Source: Argyresthia goedartella (lineage: Eukaryota > Arthropoda > Insecta > Lepidoptera > Argyresthiidae). Taken from it: 64,000 nt of DNA. A program made the position numbers and the translations under genes. The stretch is taken from contig OX463820.1 of the NCBI GenBank assembly GCA_949825045.1, forward strand, positions 7,576,501-7,640,500, read 5' to 3'. The stretch's first letter is position 1. Each line of letters begins with the position of its first letter. Below, piece by piece: positions 1 through 12,618 of this stretch. The notes beneath the pieces were generated by a model, which saw nothing but the letters and a program-made list of their open reading frames with translations, had not been told where the DNA came from and did no database searches.

Positions 1-1870
1 ATTTTTAACGAGATTACAGTAGAGTTCTTTTCCTACTGCAATCTGAAACGTGACTCAGCTGAACACTGTCGGACGTAATTCATTAAAAAGCTATATCGTT
101 TAAATGTACTCTCAATGTACTTCCATCTCGGAATGCGTCGTTACAGTAGGAAATTATCATTTTTTCCCGGCAGTGACAATGTTAAAAGTGTCAACTTTTA
201 ACACTGATATGAGACGCGTGCGTGGCTGACCCCCGCTGTTGTAAACACAATGTAAGATAGTCAAATTCATGACATAAAAGTCCAAGAAAGACAATGTGTT
301 CTTACTATCTCCAGGAGATTGCACGCTAGTAATGGAATCATCAAATTATATTTCAGCAACATTGCTAGGTTTTGCCAACACCTAATTGACCACAATGTTC
401 AGAGATATTACATTCATACTCACTTGTGTGAGGATTTGGCAAAGGTTTTCTTACTATTCTCGTTGTAATAGTGGCAGTTGTCGGCGAATGGAATCACGCG
501 GTCGTTTGGCTTCCATTCAAACAGTTTTATAGCAAATGGTAGATTATTGTTGTTCCAAACCTCGGGTTTATCCGTGACCATTGCTTCAGCTTAAGTCACA
601 CAACATCGGTCAAAGACGATAATGCTACAGCCAATGACCAGGTCCCAGGTTGCAATAAATGTATTTAATTTATAATGTTATAGAACCTAATTCTTTGGTA
701 GAGTCACTTTGTCTGCTAGAATCGATATCGATCGTCTCGAATAATTAAATGCATAATAACTTGTACTTGAATAGGTAATTAATGCAGTACATGTGCGTTA
801 TTAACGTGTTAAACAAACGAATAATTGTCAACAAACCAAATAATCGTATTGATCCTGTTGAAAATGGTCTATGCACCAGCGTGATTGCAGTTTTTCCCTT
901 GACAACTGTATTTACATTTTATAGATAAACTACACTACCAACCGATTTGCCATTCCATTACATATGGTACCTATAAATTGCTCAGATAAACGAAAAAAAT
1001 TTTTCAATTAGTCTGGTTGTCCGCTCTCTCAAACTTATATTGAGTATATAACGCATGTAAAAGAGACATAAATCTGACTAATTGACAAATTGACCTGACT
1101 GATTAGAACCAACGTAACAACAAGGTGGACATTGTCCAGTCCAATCGATAAATCGGTTCGATCGATACCCGTGGTAAATTAACTACAATAATTACCTTTA
1201 TCAGTAACAGTATTAATGCCCTGTTTCTTTCTCCTCCTTGGTGCTCCACTCTATAGTCTTTTCTAGTTAGCATGGCAATAGCAGGCATTGACTCCTGTCT
1301 ACCACTCTATGCTAGTGATTGGGTTAGCGATACTTACTTATTACGTGCTACGTTCGAAATTACTGTCGTTCAGCTTATCATGGTAGCTGTCGCCGATTGT
1401 TATCATGGTTACCGACCGTCACCATGTATGATTCTGTTGGCAGTAGTAGTCGGGTCAATGACCGCTATCGCAATGCTAACCCGTACTATTGTGTTGTATT
1501 TTACTCCATCGTCTTAACTCAAATCAGTGAATACTACACAATTTATAACAAAATGCGTTTACGTTCGAAGTATGGGACAGACTACTCTGTCACTTTTGTA
1601 CACTATACTTTTCATAAGTACATATTCATCTAAAATGACGATATGTCGTCATCGTGATCAAATTCAACCCACATCGACCCACTGCTAGGTATTGGCGTCT
1701 TAGAACAGATATAGAGGTATTGCCAATCCTCAAAGTTCTGTGCGAACCGCATCCACCGAGATCCCGAAATTCATATAAGCCCTCTCAAAACGATACAATT
1801 ATACCGACTTGCACCAGACATTTTACAGGCGCTAAATACACTTACTTAATATTTTATCTCCTTATTACAG
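1..1870. other. Upstream flank or intron of ttd14, no coding sequence recognised
   Basis: AT-rich sequence with only short open frames that match nothing I recognise. The first supportable exon follows the acceptor ending at 1870. It begins in phase (two bases of a split codon), so this stretch must end in an intron. The P-loop exon expected at the N-terminus of ttd14 is not seen here, so it should lie to the left of the window. Confidence 0.5.
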
Positions 1871-4800
1871 CGATAAAATTCCAAGAGAATTTGCTGAAAA
1901 CCATGGTCCAGATTGAGAACACATTCTTCGAGCTCGGCCGCACATGCCAGAGGAACTGTCTCATCATCTGCGACCGCGGCGCGATGGACGCCAGTGCATG
2001 TCAGTATATTCTGGATAACTTCTTCATCATTCCCTTCTTGACTTTTTTGAAGTGAATGTGATAGGATTTAAAGGTCTTCCTGGCCCATATCGAAACTTCA
2101 AACATTTACTAAATACGTGAATGTTTGAAGTTTCGATATTTAATTTATCTTCAGTGCGTTTTTTTATAAACATTGCCACAGACTGAGCAATGATCTTAAA
2201 TCTTAGTATTGACTAACACAAATCCGCAAATTATTGTGGGCGTAGATAAACCAACTGGTATCAAAGATCAGTCTTCAAATTATTTCACTTCGGCTGATGC
2301 ACAATGTTTAGCTTCCTGAAATCTACTTTGATACCTAACCACTTGATCTATGGCGTGTGCTCTACGTCAGTCCATAAATCTTCGTGCATTTCGTTCTTGG
2401 CTTGCTCACGAGCGGCAAATTCCGACACTTTTTACTAATGTGTAAACATCTCGCCAATCTGTTGATAAATTATTTGCGTAATAAACTGTAACAAGCAATT
2501 GAAAGATAAGATTAATTTTCTTATCTAATAATTTTTCCTATTGTCAGCCTTTGTATGCTCGAAGTATACTTGTTTCTGTAAAGGATCATGCGTCAGTTTG
2601 GGCCCCACTTTTCCAACGGTAATGAAACTCATGACATATGAAAGCTCTTGGAGTGAATTTCGTGTCATATTATGGCAGCTAAATCCAAAGCTACTGCTTA
2701 AATGGTGGTTTGGTACGTTTTAATATTAATGTTGTTTTTAACGTACCAAAACACCAAGTTCACGCTGAATTTGAACTTAGCTACCATAATAAGAAACAAA
2801 GTGCACTCCAAGACTTAGAACTTTCATATGTCAAAGTGGGCACGGAGCATACAAAACTTTTGTCTAAAACATAGTAAGCCGTCAAGGTCAATTATTAAAC
2901 CTGTCAAGATGTCCAACTGACCATAACCACCTTGACTTTTCCAGTTATATCGAAGGAGAAGTGGGAAGCCATGTTGTCCACAAACAACTGGAATAGTGTC
3001 GAGCTGAGAGACAACCGATACAACCACATCGTCCACATGGTATCAGCTGCCAACGGAGCCGAGGATTTCTACTCCACTGAGGTATGTAAGTTAAAACATT
3101 TTGCAATCATTATTACAGATGATGATAATTTCAGGTACGCTCCAGAATTCCAGTAAGGAATTGAGCAAAAGGCCCCCAATCTTGTTAAGCTGACGACAGT
3201 CTAAGATTTTTATGAATAACCTCACCTGCCTGTATGAATAAAGCATAACAAACATAATATACCTTGTTAGAGAAGTGCTACACAATAGGTCATTTACCGA
3301 GTTAAAAATATAAATAAACGACTTCAAGTTCAAGCCCTGTCTCATCCGCCCCGGTCGGGATGCGAATGAAGTCCTATGCACATGAAATGTCCTCATCATA
3401 ACTTTTTCTGCACGGAACCACAAATCTATGTATATATTTTTAGTATTTGTGGATTTTTTCAAAATAAAAATCATCAAAATTGGTTCATAATTGACGGAGA
3501 GACGAATTGAAAACCTCCTAATTTTTTAAGTCTGTTGAAGATTTTTCACGTTCATCATAACACCAATTTTATCCTCTAAAGATCCTTCAGAGAAAGTATG
3601 GCCCTTTCTATTCTAAATAATTGAATTATGTAGTATATGTCGTAGGTAAACATGCGAGTTGGAAAACTATCTTGTAAATAAATAATTGCAACAAGGTCAT
3701 TGTAATGATCTGTCTGTTTGTGAATTATTGTATCGATCTTTATGTCGTCTGGGCGTACTTTAACACCACGTGTTGTTATTTTGCATGTTTTGATATCTCG
3801 TACGGTATCAAAGATAAACACTTCATTAGGTGGCATTAAGATACGGATTCACAGATTATGGAGATATTCTTATCAAGAGACCTGTCTGCGTCTATATATA
3901 TGTATAAGTATGTTGATAATGATAACGCGAATTATAAACAAATTTGCTCCGAAATGCAAACTAACCTAAAAGTTTGCGACTGAAGGTAAACATAAACTAA
4001 GATGACTATAAATTAAACATTTTAACATTGAAACCTTACGGCGAGCCTTATTTCCTATTAAGGCTGATAAGTGATAACATGTGAAGCGCTTAACCGATTT
4101 CAATAAGATATATCAAAGAACCATCGCAATGAAAGTCTATTACAAACTGCAAAAACCGCATTAAAATCCTTCCACACGTTTGACCGCAATTACTTGTAAA
4201 GCTGATAACTTACGAACTGCGTAACAGATTTTTATAAAACATTTCTAAGAACTATCGCAGGAAAGTCTACTACCATTTACAGAAAACCGCATTAGAATCC
4301 GTCCACCCGTTTGACCGCTAGGATGGCTAGGGTACCACGGACAGACACCGACCGACTGACGCCTCTTATTAAACTTAAACTTATGTCACCCCTCTTTTGG
4401 TCGTCGGGGGGTAAAAAAATATTTCAGAACAAGAATGAAGTAGCTTTATAAACGTCAGCGGTTCAAATGGAAATTACCATCATAAAACTTTGCACAACTC
4501 GATGGACTGAATCCATTGAATAATCTAATGCTTTGTAAAATATTCAAGAGGGCTTTTATTCAAGTCATTCATTATCATTATACAGACTGGCAACTTCTCT
4601 TATTTATGTTTGAGATCCTAGCCGCCGCCGCCGCCGCCGCCGCCTCGTCGGTGGCTTAATTTAAAAGTCGAATAAATCTGGGGATTTGTCCCTATTTTTT
4701 TGCCTTAAGTTTTTTCAGTTATTTTGTTAAAGATGGCGACTGTTGTTATAAATTTGAATTATTTTAGAATCTCTTCATATTAGTTCTAATGGTTGTAATT

Positions 4801-7800
4801 TTTCATTGTTAACCGACAAAAAAAATGTTTAAAAAAATGTTATGTTACCTCAAAACTGATATGATTTATGTACCGATATGAAAAAATCTTCGTCTATTTG
4901 ATAACAGTAACAATAATAATATCGTACACGTATTCAAAATTGCGCATTTTTGTCTTCCTGTGACTTTTGAGTTGTTGACGGTCACTGTCATGAGAGTACT
5001 AGAGACTAGTTGAGAATGGATTATTGGATTTTACCTTTTCATATAGACGAAAAATCATATTCTCCTGTTGCCGCTTACACGTTTACAAAACGTGATAGCG
5101 TTTCACTTCGCTAAAAGCATGCATAAATTATCTAAGTACTTGTACCTACAAGCCAATTGTAGAGGATTTCATGCGATCAACTCACATGTTGTCACGTGTA
5201 CGAGTAGTCACTTACATAAAGGCTGTACAAGGTCACTAGTACCTTCGTTTCTTTCACCTTTAATTGTACTATCTAATTGCTCACCCTGTGTGTCCGGTCC
5301 GCTAGTGCATACGAGATATTTCCCACACAGTGTTGTACTTTTTATGGGGCGCTATGGCAAAATACGACCCATAAAAGTTCGAAATACTGTTGACATTGAA
5401 GGAAAGTCAAGTCAAGATCGTTGCATGTTATCGTTTGTTAATGTTATGTGTTCCGATTTAATTGATTATAAGTTAGTTTTAGTTAAAATGCTTTTGATGA
5501 CTGGTGGCTTAGGTGAAGACTAATGGGGGCGAGCGCAGCGAAGCGAATAGACTTCGTGTTAGGTCGACAAGTATAACACAAAAATTCGTAATTTCTTTGT
5601 ACTAAACAAAACAGACATACAGATAACTTATGATAGAAAAAACATGTACAAAGGCGAGCTTATCTCTAAAAAGAGATTTCTTCCAGCAACCCATGTTGGA
5701 TAGAAGACAGAGATGATAAGTAAGGTAAAAATTCCACGTAGTACTGAATACAAATGCTTTAAAAAAAACATTGAAATTCAACCCTTTCGGATCATTTCAT
5801 GAAATAATTGAATTCTACTATAATAGCTACGACAGATACATTAGTAACTTTCCTATTATTGCTGCTATACTGCAGAACTTCTTAAATCTTGCAACGGAAG
5901 TACATTTATTTTGTTTTGATTTTTTGCATTGCGCTGAGCATAATTTTATTTCACGGAAACATCTTGTCTAGACTACTCTACTAAGTATTTTTCTGTATTA
6001 AATTAAATCTGTATTTTTTAACCTTTCCTTTGATATATAAATATTTGTATTACAGAGATTTTGGGTCATTTATGTAATTTATAGTATGTGACAAAACTTA
6101 TGGCCCGGCTCACTCATGTAGATAAAATAACGACTGACTGCGGAAACAATGACATGCCCCAACAATAGCCCTCTTGTAGTTTGATCGCAAGATCATTTTT
6201 AAACTCAAGGTGTGCATTATATATATTACAGGAGCACGCATGCCGCTCCGAAGGCGTGGAGCTAGCCCGCGAACTGGACTACAACGCAGCCGCGGCCTGG
6301 ATCGGACACCCCTACTTCGACGTGATCGACAACCGTACCGACTTCGACAAGAAGATGAACCGACTTATCGCATGTGTCTGCCAGAAGATCGGCCTGGACA
6401 CCGGCGACCGCCTCAACGTCAACTCTAAGAAGCGCAAGTTCCTTGTCACCACCCCCCTGCCCGCAGACGGAGAGTTCCCCGCCTTCCAAGACTTCGACGT
6501 CGTCCACAACTATCTACAGTCCGACGTGCGGAAAGCGCAAGTCCGGCTTCGTAAGCGGGGCCAGAAAGGCCACTGGTCGTACATCCACACCGTCCGACGA
6601 TTCCACCCGACGAACAAACAGTCGGTGGAGGTGCGGACCCAGCTCAACCATCGCGACTACCTAAACCTTCTGCCGCAGCGGGACGACGCGCACTTCACCA
6701 TCTTCAAGAAGCGCCGCTGCTTCATCTACAACAACCAGTACTACCAGTTGGATATATACAGGCAGCCCACGCATCCCAGGTACCTTAACTTCCACTTCAT
6801 CTAGTCTCGTTTACTGGAAGCTAGAGAATATTATATTGTTTTGAATACTTATTTGATAGGGCGTATCGTGAAAGGTAATGCATGCATGAGCATGACAACT
6901 AATTCGAATCAACTAATTCGATATGCCAATCACTTCTATGTATTACTCAAGTGTATCGTAACGTTGCAGGTGCAAAGGACTGGCCCTTCTCGAGACGTAC
7001 AGCGCTGCGTATGACCAGAACATTTTGCTAGAATCCTTGCCTAAGTTCTTGACCATTGAAAAGGAGGTAACAGGCGACCCGGCCTACTCAATGTACAACC
7101 TCTCTCTGAAAGAAGACTGGAAGAACTCGAAGAAGTATTACGCCGGCTGTGACAACAACGGTATGTTCTGGAAGTCACACCCTTTCCATGTCGTTTGAAT
7201 TTAATTTCGCCCTACTGTGTTTAGAAATGAAGGCTTTTCGTCTTAACTGTTTCACCGCTGCAATATTGGCTCGACGTCAATGTTTGAAGCCACAGAGTGA
7301 AACACCGCGATTCGAAAGGCTTTTCTTCCTTCGCATGTGGCAATATTTATGTACATTTAGTATTTACATTGGCGTAATTGTGTGTTTGTCTAGTGTAGAA
7401 TAAATAGACTTCCTTTAGGCAAAGCTAGTTCAGATAGATTATTGTTTGTTCATAGTTCTGAATCTTCCATTAAGTAACTTTTTTCATCGTATCGTAGTGG
7501 CATTCGATGTTTGTATTGTTTAGAGATTCTAGTGATTCTAAAACAAGCGTCATTTTCAGATTCGGTTGCCGATCTTTTGCGTCTTAGGAGCTCCGATTTG
7601 TTTTCAACTAGGTCAGACGATTCCGACACCTTGTCGTACTGACGTTGCCATGCAAGAAAGATAGAGTACGTGACTAACACACAATTACGCCAGTGTTTCT
7701 GTTTTTGTTTTCAAGAGTGGTGTGTTATATGTTTGTTTTATTTCGTTCATCAGGGAAAGCCAAATGGTGCTTGAACGGTCTTAGTGACAAAGTTAATGGT

Positions 7801-8070
7801 CACGATGATAAAGTTAATGGAACTGGAGACAGGAATGACCATACACACGAAAGTAGTAACGGCCATTCCGACGAGAAAAGGGATGGTCACGTCGCGGGCA
7901 CAGTGAACGGGCATGGTGGCAAAGCGAATGGTCTTGAAAACAAAAATAATGGCGCAGCGATAACAAATTGCGTAAGCCATGACTCAGAAATGGACCGCTG
8001 CAAGCAAAATGGCCACAAAATGGATCTCGGATCACCAAAGATTCACAAGAAGGTTGCTCTTAAGATATAG
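1871..8070 (+). CDS. ttd14: TRPL translocation defect protein 14 (ttd14), 3' five exons
   Basis: Exons: 1871-1999, 2945-3081, 6232-6779, 6970-7160 and 7754-8070, with stop TAG at 8068-8070. All borders are GT-AG and all phases agree, giving 439 visible residues. Conserved stretches include [37 protein letters not shown] (joined across intron 1), [68 protein letters not shown] and [17 protein letters not shown]. The family has an N-terminal P-loop NTPase domain; in Drosophila the protein binds GTP and phosphatidic acid and is needed for light-dependent movement of the TRPL channel in photoreceptors (known biology). The Walker A exon is outside the window. The last exon encodes a roughly 100-residue hydrophilic tail with repeated NGH-type motifs, probably disordered and poorly conserved. 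The family call is firm; photoreceptor function here is inferred. Confidence 0.88.
2087..2139. repeat. Perfect 20-bp hairpin in ttd14 intron
   Basis: Positions 2087-2106 and 2120-2139 are exact reverse complements, separated by a 13-nt loop. The stem is short for an insect pre-miRNA, and nothing else marks it as a gene. A remnant of a small foldback element is the simplest reading. Confidence 0.7.
4064..4318. repeat. Two diverged direct repeat units
   Basis: Units at 4064-4187 and 4199-4318 share a GCTGATAA start, an ATCGCA..GAAAGTCTA middle and an AAACCGCATTA..ATCC..CC(A/C)C(A/C)CGTTTGACCGC end. About three quarters of positions agree by eye. They probably come from an old transposable element rather than a simple tandem array. 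Confidence 0.6.
4621..4644. repeat. (GCC)8 microsatellite
   Basis: Eight uninterrupted GCC triplets in an AT-rich intron. Confidence 0.95.
5503..5572. repeat. Dispersed repeat copy A
   Basis: It shares a GGCTTAGGTGAAGACTA core, a GC-rich middle and a TAGNCTTNGTGTTAGGT end with 14927-14998. A short unclassified interspersed element, inferred only from the two copies in this window. Confidence 0.55.
5644..5690 (-). repeat. 3'-end fragment of a non-LTR retrotransposon
   Basis: The reverse complement matches the 3' UTR of the non-LTR copy at 16295-18165 (18048-18096), including TTGCTGGAAGAAATCTCTTT and TTAGAGATAAGCTCGCCTTT. This is probably a severely 5'-truncated insertion of a related family on the minus strand. 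Confidence 0.75.
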
Positions 8071-8181
8071 AATACACTCGCCCTTTAATAATAGTTTAAA
8101 ATTTTATAATATTCCACTTTGTAAAATTTAACGATACACCAAATTGTCTATGTGATGGAAGTTAATGTTTACAATAGTTAA

Positions 8182-8187
8182 AATAAA
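8182..8187 (+). promoter_or_regulatory. Poly(A) signal AATAAA of ttd14
   Basis: The hexamer lies 112 bases past the ttd14 stop codon, in AT-rich sequence with no other gene features. Confidence 0.6.
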
Positions 8188-10286
8188 GCTACTATTACAC
8201 TACCATATCCATACTGTAGTGATATACTATCAGAAAAATATTGTGGCCGTACTTGACCGTTTTATATTGAGCTAGGGAATGCCAGCAGATTTTATAAGTA
8301 ATTTCTGTATAAAATATGTATTGATAATCAATTTACCGGGTCACATTCTTTTTGTGATTAGTTTGTAAATACATACTTGCGGCATTTATTATACCAAAAT
8401 GGAATCTATTTTTATAGGATTAATTGTCTACTATCAAATCAATTTTGAATATTACGAAAATGAGCAATCAATGATATGCACTGACGTACAAATGAATTTT
8501 CAGATTCAGAATTAAACAATTTGTTTGCGTGCCTTAATTAAATGACAAAATATTATTATGTATATTAGGTTCGAGTATAGTTTGTATGTCATTATCTGGG
8601 TACTTAATATGGTATAACAATGAAGTATTAATTACATATAACATTGTGTGCAGTGGTTAGGTACTTTGCTATTTGAAAGTTTTAAAACTATTGCACTTAG
8701 CTAGACGCTGTCCAGATATGCCGCGAGACGGGATACGATTGCCTCTATGCATAAGACTTACGGCAAAACAAACTATATTGCCTACTTCTCTAACGCCTTG
8801 TTGGTATGTGACGGTGTAAAAAAAATCGCAGATCAGTGCGCTAAGCAGTCTTTACTGCCGATGAGTAACATAATTGGGAATGTCTAGCAGCGCTTTTTTA
8901 TTATTATATCATATGATTATTTATTAATGTAACACACCATGATAACACCCTAGGCGACGCTTGTGGGTCAGCGCTGGCACTGACTGGCGCTAAGGTGTTT
9001 TTCACCTTAGCATTGCGCTGAGTCAGCTGCCATTTTGCAGCTACTGAGGCGAATCGCGATAACGGTTTTGGTATGCGGTTTGAATTTGTTGTATGTATGC
9101 GCCTGCGCTGCGAAAACACTTTCTTTCTTTGTTTTAACATAGCATATATATTTCATTGATTCAAGTTTAGGTGTTAATATTTATTATTGAACAAAGGAAA
9201 ATCAACTATATTGTAAAATATACAATCACCTCGTGACACACAACCTGAATGATTAACATTATGTAGAGGTTTATATAAACATTCATAATTTTGTGTATTT
9301 TGAGCAAAATATTGTAACATCTAGATGTTGTCTTATTAGCTTACAGCTATCGATAGATTTGATCTTTCTTTAGGGGCCAATATGAAAATAGAATAAATCC
9401 TACATAATAATAACATAACCAAGTTGTGTTGCAAATATTTTATGTAGAGATAAGATTGTGTACTTTAAAATCAATTTCTAGAGGCCCCCATTATCGCTCT
9501 AGTGGCCTTTCTCCGTTGTTTTAGAAGAAATACTTAAGAAATATTATTAATAATACAAACAACCATTATTATATCTTGTTGATGTGTAGAATGTGATGTT
9601 GTCAAGTCGAAATATTGAACTAATTTTCTTTTAGGAGTACTTACGAGGCTTTGAATGTAAATTTACAAAAGTATTTAAGCCACACTTTTAGTTTAATTGA
9701 GGTGATTTATTATAGTGACAAGGTGTTCTCGCACTCATTGTTATGTGACAACATGAATGATTGGCATGAGTCCATCATCCGCAGTTGATATGGCTGTGCT
9801 GTTATATTTGTAACAGAGACTAATATATCGCCAAAGCTTAGATTGGCAAGTATGCAACTATCTATTACGATCTTGTTTGGCTTATAGACATAAAATATTC
9901 GAATTGCAAGTCTGTTCGGCATTCGCGTAATAAAGAAAGATGTGTCTAATTTATTTGTATCATTCCACAATCATTTAAGAATTTTTAGACTATTCATTGC
10001 ACCCTTACTACAATAATAAAACAGGCCACCAATTGCAATTAGTCAAAAGAAAGGTCAGTCAGTCCTTCACACCATGGGGAAGTCCAGGAAATCACCTGAT
10101 CTGCACTGCACCCCACACCTGGCCACTGTAGTGGAGCTCGACTAGAACAGTTTCAGTCCCGGCAAAATTCTTGAGCATGATTTGACACCGTGGGGGAACT
10201 CGCTGTCTCACTCACCACCAAAGAGACTCCTTTATCTCTCTTGCGCAGTCAAGGCTGATATTCAATAAGGCTGCCGGGATCTAGTG
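8188..10286. other. Intergenic stretch, no gene recognised
   Basis: AT-rich sequence between the ttd14 3' end and the MULE element. It holds a short palindrome around 8990-9010 (AAGGTG..CACCTT) and many stop codons. I see no coding frame, RNA gene or recognisable element. Confidence 0.5.
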
Positions 10287-10425
10287 CGTGTCGGCGATTA
10301 GTACCTAATTCTTAATTTTGCATGTATGTATTTATTATCATCGGGACGAATTCTTCGTTTTGAAAATTCTTAATTTTACCAATTCTTAATTTTCGGAATG
10401 CCTTATTTTTCTAACTTAAGTTTTT

Positions 10426-11157
10426 CTAAATATATTGCTCCCTTTTTAAAAAGTTCATATATGCAAAAAGATTTGTCTTCCCAATCTTTTTATTTAAACA
10501 GAAGTGCCAACCTTCGAGAGCGTTTGTCCTGTGAAGTCCATGAGAACAATTCCACTTATTGTACCCTAATTTTACGATCCACTGTTTTTGGAATTGAGAC
10601 ACACATTTATCTGTTACGGTATCGTTCGGTGCTTCGTTCAAAATGTGCAACCAAGCTTCTGAGATATAAAGAGTAGGCAGCAAAGCCAAATTTGAAGCCA
10701 GTCTTACTATACTTTTGTGCTACCAGTAACATTTAACATTCCTATTTTCTTCGCATTGAGATGTTGTAGAAGCAACCTTTTATTCTTACGTCGGGATATA
10801 CAGTTTGTACTGCATTCATTATTGCCGTTTCCCAGTCGCTTTGAAGAAGGATATCGTCACATTTAATTTCTCTTTTAAAACACGTAACACTTCTGGGTAC
10901 GTCGATTATTTTTTGTTGGGCAATAAGCAAAAGAATATTGGAATGATTGAAGTAGTTTCTCTTGTACTACCGATGTCTACATGGATCGTAAAAAGCTGTT
11001 CAAACGGTTTTGGTACGCTTCGAAATGTACCATCGGCTAAATACAAATCGGTTATACTTGTTAACTTCATGCATGAAAGACCACGAACTAATTTCTTCTT
11101 GCCTTTTTGTCCCACGCTAACGAAGTTTAAATCCAGCCCTACACTTGAAGACGCCAT
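10426..11157 (-). pseudogene. Broken MULE transposase fragments
   Basis: Read from high to low coordinates, three overlapping minus-strand frames (11157-10906, 10930-10742, 10689-10426) give an ordered MULE transposase core. The first holds LYLADGTFRSVPKPFEQLFT, with the first acidic residue of the DDE fold. Next come CDDILLQSDWETAIMNAV and the YPDVRIKGCFYN segment with the CF motif, then LEGWHFCLNKKIGK near the C-terminus. These match MULE proteins often linked to FLYWCH zinc fingers. The frame changes at least twice and the N-terminal part is missing or displaced by the nested insertion, so no functional protein is expected. Confidence 0.8.
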
Positions 11158-11169
11158 AGTTTTCGTGTT

Positions 11170-12080
11170 TATAGATTTCAGATTTCAGATTTCTTTATTG
11201 CAATAATCATGTGTCATTACAGTTCTTATATGTAATTCAAGAGGTACATGACACCCTGTAAGGGCACTACAATATGATTAAACTAATTCCTTAATTGCTA
11301 GCTTATAATTGTCTATTTCTAGTATTATTTAATTATACATATTTTCTTTTCTATTGTGTACTTTAACATTAATTATCACTGAAAAATTCTTGAAGAGAAT
11401 TAACATTTCTGGATCAAGTACTTATTGAGGGTTATTTTGAATAAAGTATTGTCTTTTATATTTTGTATGTGATATGGTAGAGCATTGAAAACTTTTGCTG
11501 CCATTGAGTGGGGACCAGAGTTTATGATTTCTAGTTTAGCAATCTTGGTGGCTAGGCGTTGTTGTGATCTAAGGCCCTCAGGGCGAGTATGTTGTGGAAA
11601 AAGAGGCATATTATTCCTGACAAAGACGCTGATTTCTAAAATATAGAGCGCTGTCATAGTTAAAATATTATATTCCACAAAATATCTTCTACAGCTCGTC
11701 CTCGCGTCTATATTAGCCAGAATTCTAATACATTTTTTTTGTAATATAAAGACGTTTTTTGCGTCTGTGCTATTGCCCCAAAGAATTATACCGTACCTAA
11801 GCCAGGCTTGTGCATACGCATGATAAGCGCATGTTGCCGTCCTGAGGTCTGTAGTTTTTTTCAGCTCTGATAGGGCATATATAAAGCTTGAGAGCTTACC
11901 AGTTATCTTTAGAATGTGGCTTTTCCAATTTAAATTATTATCTAAATTGATACCTAGGAGACAAGAAGTCTCTACATTTTCTATTACAGTTCCGTTAAAT
12001 TTATAGTTTATAATATCTAGGGGTCGTTTTTGGTAAGGTCTGAATTCCATTAATTTATAGGACAGTAAACAAACAACCAC
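11170..12080 (-). pseudogene. 5'-truncated non-LTR retrotransposon nested in the MULE
   Basis: A 226-codon minus-strand frame (12080-11400) holds the C-terminal part of a CR1/L2-like reverse transcriptase: LLGINLDNNLNWKSHI, ALSELKKTTDLRTA, AWLRYGIILWGNSTD, a KKCIRILA segment and the terminal KVFNALPYHIQNI region. The catalytic RT core is absent. The 3' end at about 11170-11200 reads on the minus strand as AATAAAG followed by repeated AAATCTG units, a 3' tail of the CR1/L2 kind. It splits the MULE from its upstream part, so it inserted after the MULE. Confidence 0.82.
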
Positions 12081-12240
12081 AGCTACCGAGAAAATAAATC
12101 ACTGACCACAGCAAACAACAATGTTTATAGTTGATAAGTGACATTGATATTTGTACTTGACACTTGAATTATTAAGATTGTAGCAATGAGGTTCTTAGTA
12201 AATAGGCCAGAATACTCGGAGAAAATACTATGAGGTGAAT

Positions 12241-12438
12241 ATAGATACTTCAACTCAGTTGTGCGCGCGGCGCTATGTGTGCGTGCGCTTGTAAATATAC
12301 AGGTTTCATTTGTGTGGCAGTGGCAGTCACTGCAGGAAGTCAACAGTAACATGAGTTATTGATTTCAATTTCAATAACGCCGTTGTTTCAAATTCAATTT
12401 CAATAGCGCCGCGCGCACAACTGAGTTGAAGTATCTAT
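12241..12438. repeat. Foldback with perfect 36-bp arms
   Basis: 12241-12276 and 12403-12438 are exact reverse complements containing GTGCGCGCGGCGCTAT. The 126-bp centre contains ATTTCAATTTCAATA-like runs. It lies inside the MULE, upstream of the nested non-LTR fragment, and may be a separate small foldback element. Confidence 0.85.
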
Positions 12439-12618
12439 AATGGGTTAGCACTACATAAATTATGTATTTTCTTTTGTGAAAAATCCGAATTCGCAATATG
12501 TAGGTTGGATAAATAAGGCATTCGGAAAATTAAGAATTTTCAAAAAGAAGAATTCGTTCCGATGATAATCCGCAGAAATACATACAAAATTAAGAATTAG
12601 GAACTAATCGCCGACACG

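Larger units (their letters stand above)
3082..6231. other. ttd14 intron of 3.1 kb, repeat-rich
   Basis: It runs from donor GTATGT at 3082 to the acceptor ending at 6231. It holds two diverged ~120-bp direct copies (4064-4187 and 4199-4318), a GCC microsatellite (4621-4644), a dispersed repeat (5503-5572) and an inverted 3'-end fragment of a non-LTR element (5644-5690). The 151-codon frame at 5068-5523 runs into the dispersed repeat and looks accidental. Confidence 0.6.
10287..12618 (-). mobile_element. Mutator-like (MULE) DNA transposon with long inverted ends
   Basis: The left end (10287-10402) and right end (12518-12618) are inverted copies of about 100 bp that start CGTGTCGGCGATTAGT and carry repeated AATTCTTAATTTT motifs. 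The left copy has one extra repeat unit. Direct copies of ATCTAGTG flank the element at 10279-10286 and 12619-12626, an 8-bp target duplication typical of MULEs (8-10 bp). Transposase fragments on the minus strand (10426-11157) fit the class. A non-LTR fragment lies inside, and frames are broken, so this copy is dead. Confidence 0.85.

Noticed and set aside
1654..2055. 133-codon frame starting at 1654 as the start of ttd14
   Set aside because: Only 1871-1999 resembles the protein. The upstream codons are not conserved, an acceptor ends at 1870, and the frame runs past the donor at 2000.
2087..2139. Hairpin as a microRNA precursor
   Set aside because: The stem is only 20 bp with perfect pairing and a 13-nt loop, and shows no lower stem. 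The other perfect hairpins in the window look like foldback elements too.
5068..5523. 151-codon plus-strand frame in a ttd14 intron
   Set aside because: It has no recognisable motif and no splice signals, its composition is like the intron, and its end lies in a dispersed repeat also found at 14927-14998.
7750..8038. Minus-strand frames opposite the last ttd14 exon
   Set aside because: Shadow of the repetitive NGH-coding exon; not conserved in appearance.
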